A stretch of 64,000 bases of DNA. Source: Blattamonas nauphoetae (taxonomy: Eukaryota > Preaxostyla > Oxymonadida). This document shows positions 50,479-60,967 of the stretch, one piece after another (the stretch's first letter is position 1; every line of letters begins with the position of its first letter). The stretch covers positions 33,808 to 97,807 of the forward strand of contig JARBJD010000280.1 in the NCBI GenBank assembly GCA_033064195.1. The letters run 5' to 3'. The position numbers and the translations under genes are program-made. The notes below the pieces were generated by a model. It did no database searches and was not told the DNA's origin. It saw only the letters and a program-made list of their open reading frames with translations.

Positions 50479-50868
50479 TTATTTCTGTTTTCTCTGATGG
50501 GGCTTTTTCGGTGCCTTTAACCAGGAATCAAGTCTAATTCTGAACACTTCACTTCCGCCAATCTCTCGATATGTGAATGGAACCAGAACTTTAGTGTACT
50601 CACCGACGAGTTCACAATTGTATTTCTTCAGTTCATTTTCAACGAATGATTGAGTATAGTGTCGACGTTTCGCAATGTGAGGTCTGTTTCCTTGATTCCA
50701 CAACTTTGGTTTTATTCTCCATTCAACTCCCTCATGAACATACGTCACCGGCACATTATTTCTGACATACCCAGAGACTAGCGAACAGTTCTCTTCTCTC
50801 ATTGATTCAATTAATGCTTGTTCTGAACATACTCGACGTCTTTCCTTGTACATTTCAGTTGGATTCAT
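50479..50868 (-). CDS. TIR-family repeat protein, inner right copy (129 aa)
   Basis: 129 residues starting MNPTEMYKERRRVCSEQ. Same two-module design as the protein at 32,886: ENCSLVSGYVRN..PVTYVHEGVEW...NRPHIAKRRHY and VENELKKYNCELVGEYTKV...PFTYRE...KKPHQRK. It lacks the N-terminal 75 residues of that protein. The first 50 residues match the truncated gene at 35,190, and the intact length here shows what that copy lost. Preceded by ACTTTTTTAATTTGTATTAA. Very basic C-terminus; nucleic-acid binding is plausible but unproven. Confidence 0.75.
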   Translation of the reverse strand: MNPTEMYKERRRVCSEQALIESMREENCSLVSGYVRNNVPVTYVHEGVEWRIKPKLWNQGNRPHIAKRRHYTQSFVENELKKYNCELVGEYTKVLVPFTYREIGGSEVFRIRLDSWLKAPKKPHQRKQK

Positions 50869-53472
50869 TTAATACAAATTAAAAAAGTCAAAATTAGATT
50901 GTCTTTCGTTGATTTCTCAGTTTTGGATTTTTCACTGGAATCGAGGATCAATGGGTTCGATCACTCATTTCTCACAAGTGATAGTTTCGTTCTGATTTGT
51001 CGCGTTTCTGATTCTTCTGGTGCTCAGGATCATCGTGGTATGCTTCGTTTTTTGAAGATTCCGGACTTTTGCAGAGATATGCGGGTTTTCAGGATCGGTC
51101 GTGGATCTCTGCACTTTTATGGAAAAACGAGTATGCCACTCTCCTTTTCTTCTTTTTTCAGCTCTGTTTTCTCTATTTTTGATCGAATTGTCACCAATTT
51201 TGCACTAGGTATTGTTTCAGTTTTGGTCTCACTTCTGTCTTCTTTTTTTCGTTGTTTATCCTTTTTAACCACTTCATTCATGTTTCTTTCTCTGTAACTT
51301 TTTCTCGAATACAACACACTAATTCCCGTTTACTGAGTTTTGCGGACTTTTGCAGAGATCCGCCATTCAACGGCTCACTTCATATCTCGGTATTTTTCCG
51401 GAAAATCCAACATTTCACGAACATTTTTGAATCATTTTTGTTGTTTTTAAGAGAGAAAAACCGGAACACAAGCGACATTTTCACTATTGGTGTCACATTT
51501 CACGTCATTTTCACGTTCGTCAATTTCCCTCTCAGTTTCATACTTGCCCGTTTCATTGTTGGTTGTTTTGCTTTCATTTACTCTGTTTTTGATAAAAAGT
51601 TGATGAAAACTCGACTAAAATGATGTGCTAGTGAAGTGAGAACGACCCACAAAATGGAAGTGATATGAGCAAAATGAAGAGGAGTAATGGTTCAACTCGA
51701 GGTGAAATGTGGAGAGAATGATGTGAGAAAGAAGGGACTGAAGTGGTGTTCAAACATGCAAATATTGTGAAAAGCTGTGAAATGACGAATCAAAAAAGTG
51801 AAATTTTGAGACAACTATCCGACAAAAAATTCTGAAAATTTGAGCACACCTTCCTCCAACAACGAGAAAGAAGGCGCAATATGTGAAAATCGGGGCAAAA
51901 ATCTATTAGTGTGCAAGTTGTGAAGAAAAGAGTCGTCAACACGGTGAAGTGAAGAACCAACAAAATGAAACTAAGGAAATGCACTATACGTCTCGCGTCG
52001 ACTTATGTTCGTTAAAATGATGTAATAACGGAGTAAATGAAGTGAAAGTAGTGAAATGTGAAAATTCATGAAAAAGTGTCCGAATGTAGAGGTGTCAAAA
52101 GTTTTCAGAGATGAATGACACAAAAAGACGCCAACTAGCGTTTTCACACCCAAAAACACCATAAGACGATGAAAAGTGATCAAAAGGACATAGTCCCGAA
52201 CGTCCATACCTTTTCTAAAAAAATCTCAAAAAACGCGAAAAAACCTCAATGGGTCGGATCAAACCAAAAATCTCAGAAGTGCTTTTTATCGAAAATCCTA
52301 CCTTTCAAAATGATTTCCGTCACAATCAAACGTGTTTGAACACAATTTGAGCCATAAAGCAGTTCATAGTGGCGAAATCCGAACATCGACTTTTTCGTCA
52401 CTTTTTGGACCTAAGTTCGGTACACAGTTCGACGAATTCTCAACCGATTTTCATCAGGATTGTCTTGATCGATGACCGACAGTGTCCCCGAGATTTTAGA
52501 ATTTTTTGCAGAATTTTTCGAAATGGTTATCATGTTGGATTTCAGTGATTTGTGGTCAAAAATAGATTTTCAGTAGTTTCAAGACCTTTCGTGGTACTTT
52601 CTCAAGTGAGGACGGTCTCCAAAATACAACCAATTGTCCAAGCGAACGTAATACTCATTCTTTGTTCGTAAATCGCGATATTTGAATGGCTCAAGTACCT
52701 TTGTGTATGTTCCAATGAGTTCACAATTCTCTTTTTTCAATTCATTTTCAACAAACGATTGTGTGTATCGTTTTCGTTTGTTCTGATGAGTTCTGAATCC
52801 TTTCATCCATTTTGATGGGATTACTATCCATTCAATTCCTTCATGTCGATATGTTACTGGAGTACTTGAATGAGTGTATTCAGAAATGAGTTCACAATTT
52901 TCATTTTCATTGATTCAATAAGCTTCTCTTTGTGCAACGATTTGCTGGTCGAAGATATTTCTGACGATTCAGATGTGGTCGGTATCCTTTGACGAAACTA
53001 TTGACGTACACTTGATAAGTTTCATCTGGTTTCTCTTCGAGGTAGTATTCGAAAGTGCTTCCTGTGAGATATGTTGTTCCTTGTCGATTGAGAGTTGGAG
53101 GTGATTTCATTTTCAAATCTTCTTTGTCCAAAATTTCCAGTAGTTGTGTTGGTGTCACGACGCTGCTCATTTTATACAAATTAAAAAATTGAATAAAAAA
53201 AGAAATCGACGTTGTTTTCTAAAAGTACTCAAAATTTGCTTCAAAAAAGACACTTTTCAAGAGGTCCGTTTTTCGCCTTTATTTTTGAATTTACGGCCAA
53301 ATATTGACTACTCTGAAATGTCAATATTTTCAGTAGTAAGTGAGATGGAAATTAGAATGAGTCATATTAAAAAAAATCAATTGGCTTTGAGATTCAAATT
53401 GATTTCTCGTTCCAATTCTCCTAGGAGTATCACCTATGCCAGCTTGGTTCCCATTTCGCTTATACCACTACT
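50720..53472 (-). repeat. Polinton right terminal inverted repeat
   Basis: Complement of 32,584-35,335. Outer 1.86 kb (51,616-53,472) almost identical, inner 0.9 kb diverged. Differences in the outer part include single-base changes in A or T runs (see the broken gene). Apart from the small genes no coding sequence is supported between 50,880 and 52,570. Confidence 0.9.
52579..53170 (-). pseudogene. TIR repeat protein, right copy, two single-base deletions
   Basis: Same gene as 32,886-33,479 but 592 instead of 594 bp. One A is missing in the AAAA of GCACAAAAGAG and one in GAAAAATG about 30 bp later. Together the two deletions restore the frame after about 10 altered codons, but a stop arises in between (after KRSLLNQ), so only a 90-residue N-terminal part is read. 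Either the right copy has decayed, or the homopolymers were miscounted in the assembly. Confidence 0.75.
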
Positions 53473-56189
53473 CACGGATTATCAAGATCACTGGGGTCAG
53501 CATTCTGCCTGAATAAACATCAAAACACCATCTCCGAGTTTCTTATCGAGAATTGTTCGAAACTGGAGGTTTGTATGCCGGCACAAAACAGCTCTCGGTG
53601 CAAGCTTATCATCGACACTGATATGTCAGTCAGACCCCCAACAACTTCAACTCGCATTGCTATTTCGAAAACGAATGTAATTACGTTCCTTTATGCGTTT
53701 GTCTTCAAAGACACTGTCAGTTTCCCCGCACCACGAAACAGCTCCGTCGAGAAAGGTGACGACCCTTGCGATTTCACCACCATTCATTCATCTCCGACGG
53801 GCATTGACGATCATCAAACTCTGTGTCGCTTCCTTCTCTCTCCCTGAGGACACAACGACCACAAAATTGTCCGTTGCGAACTCACGAGCTCTCAGAGATT
53901 CGGCTGTATGTCTCGACAACAGTCTGAAATTCACCATCTCCAAGTTTGGTATTGACAGATGTTGCCAATCGGAGACAACTCTGTCGAACAAGAAGGCAAA
54001 TTTCGGAACCCAACATCGAATTAGTTCTCTCGTATCCCGAGGAAGATCGGTTGAGAAATGAGACAACTTCCGTGCGATTCGGTCACCCCATTTGCTCCGT
54101 CTCCAATCCTTGCTTCGATGCTCCCGACCATCCTTTTTTCTTACAGCCTGAACGACAAACTCTGATGTGAACACAACAATCACCGATAGCCTCGCTGTCC
54201 TCATTGCTGATGTATCCAGATAAACTAAGTTCACCATCGTATCTTCCTCCCTGACTGTCGACGCCACAGATCCAGTACTTGTCAAATGGACCGTGACAGA
54301 AACGAGATAGAGCACTGAAATGGTTCTTCACCTGGACAACTCGTTGTTGAAGAAAGGTCTGTCCGCAGCACCAGCTCTGCCACGTTCACTGTGAGTTGCA
54401 TCCACTGGGCTGATTTGGTCAGCGATGACATTGTCATCTGTTCAGAACATTGTTGTAGTAACGCTGGGAACATCGCTCAGCGAGAGAATTATCGGTCAGC
54501 GTCGAAGAATGGATGGAGAATGTTTCAATCCATCCCAACCACAAAGATCTCCTCGGTTCGACCATTGTCGAGCTTGATATGTCCATGCAAGGCTCAAACT
54601 GCAACGATGGCTCAAACGAGTTGACCATCGAAAAGGAGACAAGGCTACGACCGAGACACTCCATGGTGAATGATAGTTACGGTGTCATTGTGAGTCAGCT
54701 TTGTTGTTCCTGATATTATTCGACGGAACGGACTTTCAACACCAAATTATTTGATGAGTGTGACATTGAACGAACAGTTTCCTGAGGGAAACTTCACAGC
54801 GAGCATCTCAACGACTCCAGTCTCTACTGCTCGTCTGATTGGGATTGGCGCAGTCTTGCGCACTGATGGACAGGAAGACAGGACTCTTCCATTCATATCT
54901 TCTGGATAGTTTCCATCACAGATGTTGGAAAGACGTCGATTGTGTTCACAATCGTTCAACACTAACGAATTCTCATCCGAACACTTTTCACCACCGACAA
55001 CCTTGACTCGCGAACTTCATTCATGTTTCCGGTTTATCCACAGACATTGTCTCTCCATTTGTTCGAATCCAACGAAACTGTGTCGTACTCACACTTTCTG
55101 GTCGTGTCCTTCCCCCACACGACCACATCCTCAGCCCTGAGAACCCACCAGACCTGATGGACTCTCACAGATAGATGAATTGGTTCCTTGTCGACAGGAT
55201 CGAGATTGTGGTCTGCTTCTCTCTCACTCGTCCATGGTCCTCTTCCAGAGTGTGGCCAGACGATCATCGCGACAGGATTCGAGGGTAGGAATGAAAATGG
55301 AGAAAATGTGCATGTAAATGGAGCCCTTACGATCTTTTTGACAACAAAGCTAGCTGTCATCATCAACAGCTCTCTGAATCCCGTTGTCACCAGGAAGGGA
55401 GAGATACCGTTCAACTTAACTGGATCTTCAACGGTATTGACAACAGAATCGGGTCAAATTGCTATGACTCGTGATTCAGCAACAAATGTTATTCAAATGG
55501 AATATGGGACACTCACGCGATCAAATGATCATTGTGCACTCTACGAGCAAAGGGCAGTCTTTCACTAGAGGGAGATCTGGGCATTCACAAAGCTGTTTCT
55601 CATCTGATTATGTTTCAGAGACCGAATGACTTCGAGAGCGAAGAACTCATAATAGAGTTGACCAACACGACTGCAGGTACTGGAGGCGAGGTACTCTCCG
55701 AAGTTGCCCGATCGATGGTGGTGAAGGGGGAAGCAGTCTATTCCGGGCACAACCTTCTTCTATCCAGAAGACATTGCCATATTGAGTTCGTCACACTCAC
55801 ACGAAGGGTCATCCTTTGCACTCTCTGTCACCTCGCCGTAAGCATTATTCACAACTGTCCCGTCTTTCAGGCAGACCGGAACGTTTAGTGTGGAGTCGGA
55901 GTATCGTGTCAGAAGGAGCCGGCATCTTCAGTTCGGACACCGATCTTGTCTTCGAAGGGTCGAAGCAATCGGATGTTCATCATGACAAGTGGGGGAGAGA
56001 CAAGAAGACATGAGTGAGGGAGCACTTCGGCTGGTCACCGAATGGTCTTGCGCTCCAAACTCACTCAACCTTGTTCTATTCTGTTTGGTGGCAGCAGCTT
56101 GTCGCTGGTCACGGCCTGCCTTCGCCATAACCACTATCAGTTGAGACTTCAGGCTTGTTTTCTTCCTTATTCATCCCTTCTTTTTGGTC
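53473..56189. other. Decayed coding remnants right of the Polinton
   Basis: No intact gene. Several plus-strand pieces of 60-126 codons in changing frames (54,513-54,713; 54,750-54,907; 55,188-55,568; 55,532-55,760) share a polar, Ser/Thr/Asn-rich, beta-strand-like character (FPEGNFTASISTTPVSTARL; EELIIELTNTTAGTGGEV) as in surface proteins. Either an intron-rich gene or, more likely, a pseudogene. The first six bases are the Polinton target duplication. It was continuous with the sequence left of 32,578 before insertion. Confidence 0.4.
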
Positions 56190-56290
56190 CTTTCAAGTCT
56201 CGTCATGAGAGGAGCCCCAGGTTTCGTATTGAACCTACTGGAAGGGCGGTTCTATTACAGAAACCAGGGCTCCTCTCATCTAATAGTCTG
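56190..56290 (-). repeat. End-to-end junction of the 26-kb insertion's terminal repeats
   Basis: On the minus strand, GAGGAGCCCTGGTTTCTGTA (the insertion's right-end sequence) is followed without a gap by GAACCGCCCTTCCAGTAGG (its left-end sequence), continuing to GGGGCTCCTCTCATGACGAG. The unit is itself bounded by inverted ATGAGAGGAGCCC / GGGCTCCTCTCAT. Confidence 0.65.
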
Positions 56291-56608
56291 CCACACCCAC
56301 AGGTTTTCTTCTCCAATGGGAATTGGAGTTTCTTTTACCTTTTTGCTCCTTCTCCCGGTCTTTGACCAGAACCAGGTGCTCACCGAGAGGTGGCAACTGG
56401 GAATATTATGGGAGAGCCTCTTGAACTCAAGGAGAGAACTCGTACAAGTTCCTACACTTCTCTCTTTACTCTTGATTTGTTTCTCGGTTCACGACCGAGA
56501 AAGATTTCATTTGAATGTTCATTATTTACAGGCCTACCCATTAATAACTTATTCTTATAATTGATCACACCATATCTCGTCATGAGAGGAGCCCTGGTTT
56601 CTGTAATA

Positions 56609-57851
56609 CCTTCACATCTCCAAAAATACATCCAGCTCGCGACAGATGTTCCGAACTTTATTCCATTTTCCCTTTCGTTTTGTTCACTCGCTTTGAGCAT
56701 ACCACTTCCTCGATTGAGAGCAGATCCACGAATTGAAGTGTGTTTTTCACTCTTTCCATCATTTCTCATCGTTTCAGGTTGATTCCGAGATCATCAGGGA
56801 ATTGATTCTCTTTGTGAAAGAAGCTCTCCCAACGATACTCACGAACATTTCGAACATCGACAATCTCATCGCTTCTCTTCCCTCCAACTCTTCTCCAACC
56901 ACTCCATTGGTTCATGGAGTTGGCACCCAAATGACGGATCATCTGCAAGAACTTCGAGGTGAGTGTGCATTCTTTTTGTCCAATGGATGGTATTTCTTCG
57001 TCAATTTGACATTCATCATCATCGATCCCCACAAAACTTCCTTCCAAACGATCATCCTCGATGACCCATCCTTCCCTGACCTCATTCTCAACTCTCTCAA
57101 ACTCAACCACAAAGACATCAGGGAGTACACAATCAAGGCCATCACACACATCTTCATTTATTATCCAACGATGAGGGAACAGTTCAAGACAGTGAATCTT
57201 GTTGGGAAGATGTTTGAAACCGTCGATTTTGTTTCTCTTCCTCTCTCGGAGTCCGAAACTCTCTATCATTTCAGAAAATTCATCTACGTCGTGTTAAATC
57301 CGACTGGAAACGATGAGACAGCAAGGTTCGAACAATATCGTCTCATTCGTGTTTCTGTTTTCGAGCCAGCCAAACAATTCATCAAATTCATCTTCAGCAA
57401 TTCGGAAAAACTCATTCTGAGTGATAAAGACAAAGCTGAACTCGAGAATGATCTTTGTTGGATCCACCATCACATCAAAAACATGGAACTGAAATCCGAC
57501 GAACATGACGCCGACCTTGTGTCAGAACTTGTGAAATATGAAATACGAACGATGGTCGAGATGGAGAACGAGGAGAATTTTAAGATTGTCTTCCTGACCA
57601 TGTTGAACAGAACATGGGAATGGAATCGAATCAAACGAGAGCGACAGAAGAGACGAGAAGTGCGTTTGAGAGAAGAAGGGTGGGACGATGCGTTCGAACT
57701 TCGAGTGGGGGGGGATCGAGATGAACACCAATCAGAATCTTCCAAATATTGCGAGACAATTCAGAGCTCAGCAGACATACAATGCGGACAGACCCTAGTG
57801 AAAGTTGGTCGTCGGTCGAACCCACGTTCTTCGCTCTTCCGCTTGTTTTAA
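56609..57851 (+). pseudogene. Helical repeat-family protein: 3' half of the split gene
   Basis: Continues the family frame exactly where copy F stops (PSHLQKYIQLATD). The conserved intron is 40 nt here (about 56,739-56,778), so splicing is needed to keep frame. Core blocks are present: VDSEIIRELILFVKEAL, TIILDDPSFPDLILNSLK, FEPAKQFIKFIFSNSEK, RERQKRREV. Near 57,706 a run of eight G replaces the GGTGGGG of other copies, adding one base, so the tail reads VGGDRDEHQ instead of VVGIEVD. The gene is therefore both split by 26 kb and shifted near its end. Confidence 0.8.
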
Positions 57852-58500
57852 GCTGCACCTTTTCTTATCGAACGCTCTTCACCTCACTCTCAGTCTTCCT
57901 TTTTACTTTTTTTCTCTCCTCATCGCGAAGCAACAGGCAGTGTCGTGATTGGAGTTGGTGGAGTGTCTGACTGTTCCTCCCACTCATCCACCAAACTCAG
58001 ATGAGTGTACATGGAGAGATGAACACGACACGATGTCAAGATCTTCCTTCTGCTGGTGGACCAAATCCTCCTCCTGCTGGTTGGCCAAATCCTCCTCCTG
58101 CTGGTTGACCACATATTTGTCCTGCCGAACCAATGGTCAACGCGTCCGGAATTCTCCATCTTGGACCAGATTCTGTTAAAAGCAGACAATCGTGTCGATC
58201 GTCATACCCAGACAGTCTGTTTCAGAGAGGTTGAGATGAACGGCGACGAACTTGCTGAGCGTTCGATCTTGCGGTTCGGAAATCGTCGGACGAACCATCT
58301 CATTCAGGACACTGTCGAGGACAGAGAAAGAATGATGTGAAGCCCATTCTTCCGTCTTCTGGATAGCTTACGAGTTTGTCTGTTCGTGTCTTCTTCACGC
58401 TGTCGACCGGATCTCTCAGATATTGTTCGAAAGATCCCAAAACCGTACGCATCACAAGCACCATCGTTCTTGGAATGGTCATGTTGAGAACAGAATCGAA
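57852..58500. other. Repeat-family 3' flank and short tandem repeat
   Basis: 57,852-58,030 resembles the 3' module after other copies (ECLTVPP/ RTWRDEH-type frame). At 58,035-58,110 a unit of about 27 bp (CCAAATCCTCCTCCTGCTGG) is repeated nearly three times. Beyond that, short frames without recognisable function. Confidence 0.5.
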
Positions 58501-58502
58501 CA

Positions 58503-58973
58503 TTGCTCCTCTCATCTGGAAGAACTGTAGCCTGGACAGTCATCCACTGGACACTTTGGTGGATTGCGTCTCCAACAGGAGTAAACATCCGCTCAATATC
58601 CTCGCCATCTGTCGCTCTTTATTATCACAAGGTCTGCTTGGCTATCCTCTCACTCTCTCCCTTCTCATTTCATTTCGCAGAGGATCTTTTAGCTCTGCTT
58701 GGAAGTGAGTTGGTGCTCCCACTCCTTTGCATCTCGTTTGGATCGTTCTTACCAGTCGTACGCACTGCTGCGCTGATGTTTATGCGACGAGTAGTCGATT
58801 TCAGGAGAATTGAGTTGAACATCTCTCTTCTCTCTCTTTCTGTGTTTGAGCTTGTGCTGCGTACCGTCGAAGGATCGTCGTTTTTGGATGACTATGCCAA
58901 CGGAACTCACATTCTGTCGGAGTTGTTGTCGACTGTCGAAGTGCTCAAAGACAGCAGACGGTCTTTGCTTTGA
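58503..58973 (+). CDS. Helical protein fragment, unknown
   Basis: A 156-codon open frame that becomes protein-like from about 58,600: PSVALYYHK, LALLGSELVLPLLCISFGSFLPVVRTAALMFM, VFELVLRTVEGSSFLDDY. The regular hydrophobic helices resemble the solenoid proteins elsewhere in the window, but no clear alignment was found. The first 30 codons look non-coding, so the true exon probably starts after a cag near 58,680. Upstream exons could not be fixed, and the gene may be a remnant. Confidence 0.35.
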   Translation: MLLSSGRTVAWTVIHWTLWWIASPTGVNIRSISSPSVALYYHKVCLAILSLSPFSFHFAEDLLALLGSELVLPLLCISFGSFLPVVRTAALMFMRRVVDFRRIELNISLLSLSVFELVLRTVEGSSFLDDYANGTHILSELLSTVEVLKDSRRSLL

Positions 58974-59818
58974 CCAGTTGGATCGTTCTGTTTGTGTTCA
59001 CTCGAAGTAATCAGGGAACATGTATCGTTTTGAAAATAAGTCATGATCGCGTTGGTGTGATAGTTCAAAGGAGGATTAGATTTGAGAGGACCTTCAGTAG
59101 AATGAGGTTGTTCAACCAGTGTGCGCTAATTTTTGCGGTTGACGAAAAGATATCACGAAAACAGAGAACCATGTGAGAGAAAATGGTCAGGCTTCTGATT
59201 TGATCCCAGTGATCCCAGTCGGATCTGATCCCACTAAATACCTACAATACCATTTCGTTTCTTTCATTTCAAAAGTCTTCTTATATATGATATTTGAATG
59301 GAAAAAAGTAAAAGGAAAATGGTCACTTCATAGATCATGAAAATGCAAACTTTGGGTGCTGCTGTTTCAGTTTGTTCTACAACAATAATTATAAAACAAG
59401 TCGATAATGCGTTATTATGTCTTCTTTGATGGTTTTCTCACTGACTAAAGTCAATGAAGGGAATACATCGAAAAAGAAGTGTTGGTGATTGTAATCGTGC
59501 GTGTTTTGGGAAATAAGAGCTGTCTGAAATATTGAAGAGCATTATGTGAAAACAAGAAGTGAATTGAACATGATTAATGAAGTGATAATGAGAAAATCTC
59601 AAAGGAAAAGAGTTGAAATTTGATCTCAGTCCAAATTTAGGCACTGACATCAATTGATCCCAGTTTTACCTATTTTGATGGGACTACTCAGATGCCTGAA
59701 AATGGTTCAATACATCTATCTGGCCATTTGATCAGAAAACCTTCCACTCACATGATTGATCAGCCAACTCACAGAAAAGTGCTGAATATTTTCCCATGAG
59801 AAGAAAAGAACATTGTAA
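58974..59818. other. Intergenic, no gene seen
   Basis: A/T-rich; several GATCCCA-like direct repeats around 59,200-59,230. No open frame with recognisable features. Confidence 0.4.
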
Positions 59819-59826
59819 ACCATGTA

Positions 59827-60537
59827 CAGGGACCTGATCAGGTCTGTAGTTTACTGTATGATGTGTGATCATGGATCAGACCTCACAGAAGTGGGGTCTG
59901 ATCCGTTTCCCTACAATTGTTGGACAATTTTGGGAAATTGGAAAATGCCGGAAAAAGACAAACAAAATGCGAACCTTTTCTCCAGCTCCAAATCGTGTCA
60001 TGTCACAGTACGACCCTTCCATTCGTCGCGATGTTGGGAGTTCTCTGGGAGAACGACAGACCATCAGCAGTTGATCCCATGTCAGAAAATGTGTTGGACT
60101 GTCAGACCTACTGAATTGATCGGCTGAATCAGATTTTGTTGGATAGAGCGTGCTGATGACGAGATGGAGAAGGAGTTGGTGGATGGGAGGACTCGACTTT
60201 GTGGAAGGAAGTTGCTGTTGAGAGTGGTCATCAATCGGCCCAAGAACGCGCATGGAATCAACAAAGTTTCCAAATTATCAAAATTGTCCAACAACTGTAA
60301 TTAGGAGTATCGATTTTCCTCTTTTTCCAATTTATCACTTCATTTTCTTCATCGTACCGGCTCAATTTAAGCAAAAAACAATAAATGATGACCAGATAGC
60401 CTCTCAAATGGTCGATTAGACTCATTTCACAGTTTTTTTTCGAAAGTAAACTCTCTTTTAATGAAACAGTTTGTTAAGAACAAAAATTAGGTCTGATCAA
60501 TAAAGGTCTGATCGATCAGATCCTTCTCAGGTCCCTG
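59827..60537. mobile_element. 711-bp hAT-like MITE with 8-bp TSD
   Basis: Ends CAGGGACCTGATCAGGTCTG at 59,827 and the near-complement ending ...CAGGTCCCTG at 60,537, flanked by the exact direct repeat ACCATGTA (59,819-59,826 and 60,538-60,545). Internal inverted segments (GTTGGACAATTTTG near 59,920 and its complement near 60,280) give it a foldback structure. CAGGG ends and 8-bp duplications are typical of hAT elements. No transposase inside. Confidence 0.8.
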
Positions 60538-60545
60538 ACCATGTA

Positions 60546-60967
60546 CATCTCATCAAGCGAACAGTATGAAATAGGAGCTCTCGTCGATTTGACATATCAA
60601 AGCAGTCTGATAGTTTAGGAGTAACCTGAATGTGTGATCAACAGAAATCTGGGTGAATAAAATGAAAATGTCTCAACTCATACCTTCAAGGTTTAGATGA
60701 GCACGGTTTCTGTTGACAGTGCACTTTTTCTTGAGATTCTTAACGTTGCGACCTTGAATAAACGCATGCAACATTTCAATGAGAATCACACAAGTTTGTC
60801 GGACATTGAAGGAAGAATGACACACAATTAAATACAAAAAGCCAAACCATTATCACATATTGTATCTGATCAAGCCCAAAAGTTAAAAAATTAAATGACC
60901 AGACTCGTCCCTCTGGTGTTTTTTCGACATCTTGCATCTTCCCATCTCTTTATCACTCCTTAATACC
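60546..60967. other. Intergenic, no gene seen
   Basis: A/T-rich sequence between the MITE and the next gene; nothing recognisable. Confidence 0.4.

Larger units (their letters stand above)
32584..53472. mobile_element. Complete Polinton/Maverick element (20,889 bp)
   Basis: Both ends are AGTAGTGGTAT... in inverted orientation, and the element is flanked by a perfect 6-bp target duplication, CACGGA (32,578-32,583 and 53,473-53,478), as expected for Polintons. It encodes the diagnostic set: type B DNA polymerase, retroviral-type integrase, packaging ATPase and double-jelly-roll capsid proteins. Base composition is clearly more A/T-rich than the host flanks, no introns are apparent in its genes, and most genes share a T-rich promoter block, all typical of virus-like elements. 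The polymerase, integrase and capsid frames are undamaged; minor damage is limited to the right TIR gene, and the ATPase start is unresolved. Confidence 0.95.
30597..56608. mobile_element. 26-kb nested insertion splitting a family gene
   Basis: Left end GAACCGCCCTTCCAGTAGG..., right end ...CTGGTTTCTGTAATA. About 66 bp near the ends are exact inverted repeats (30,631-30,696, starting GGGGCTCCTCTCATGACGAG, and 56,529-56,596). Outside both ends the sequence belongs to one helical-family gene, with no bases clearly lost or duplicated. Inside are a foldback element, the 20.9-kb Polinton and decayed coding sequence. At 56,190-56,290 on the minus strand the right-end sequence is joined directly to the left-end sequence, an end-to-end junction of the same repeat. 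The mechanism is unknown; the absence of a target duplication argues against simple cut-and-paste transposition. Confidence 0.65.

Noticed and set aside
32584-53472. Reading the element as a free virus genome or virophage contig
   Set aside because: Exact 6-bp target duplication and host sequence on both sides show it is integrated; protein-primed polymerase plus rve integrase fits Polintons better.
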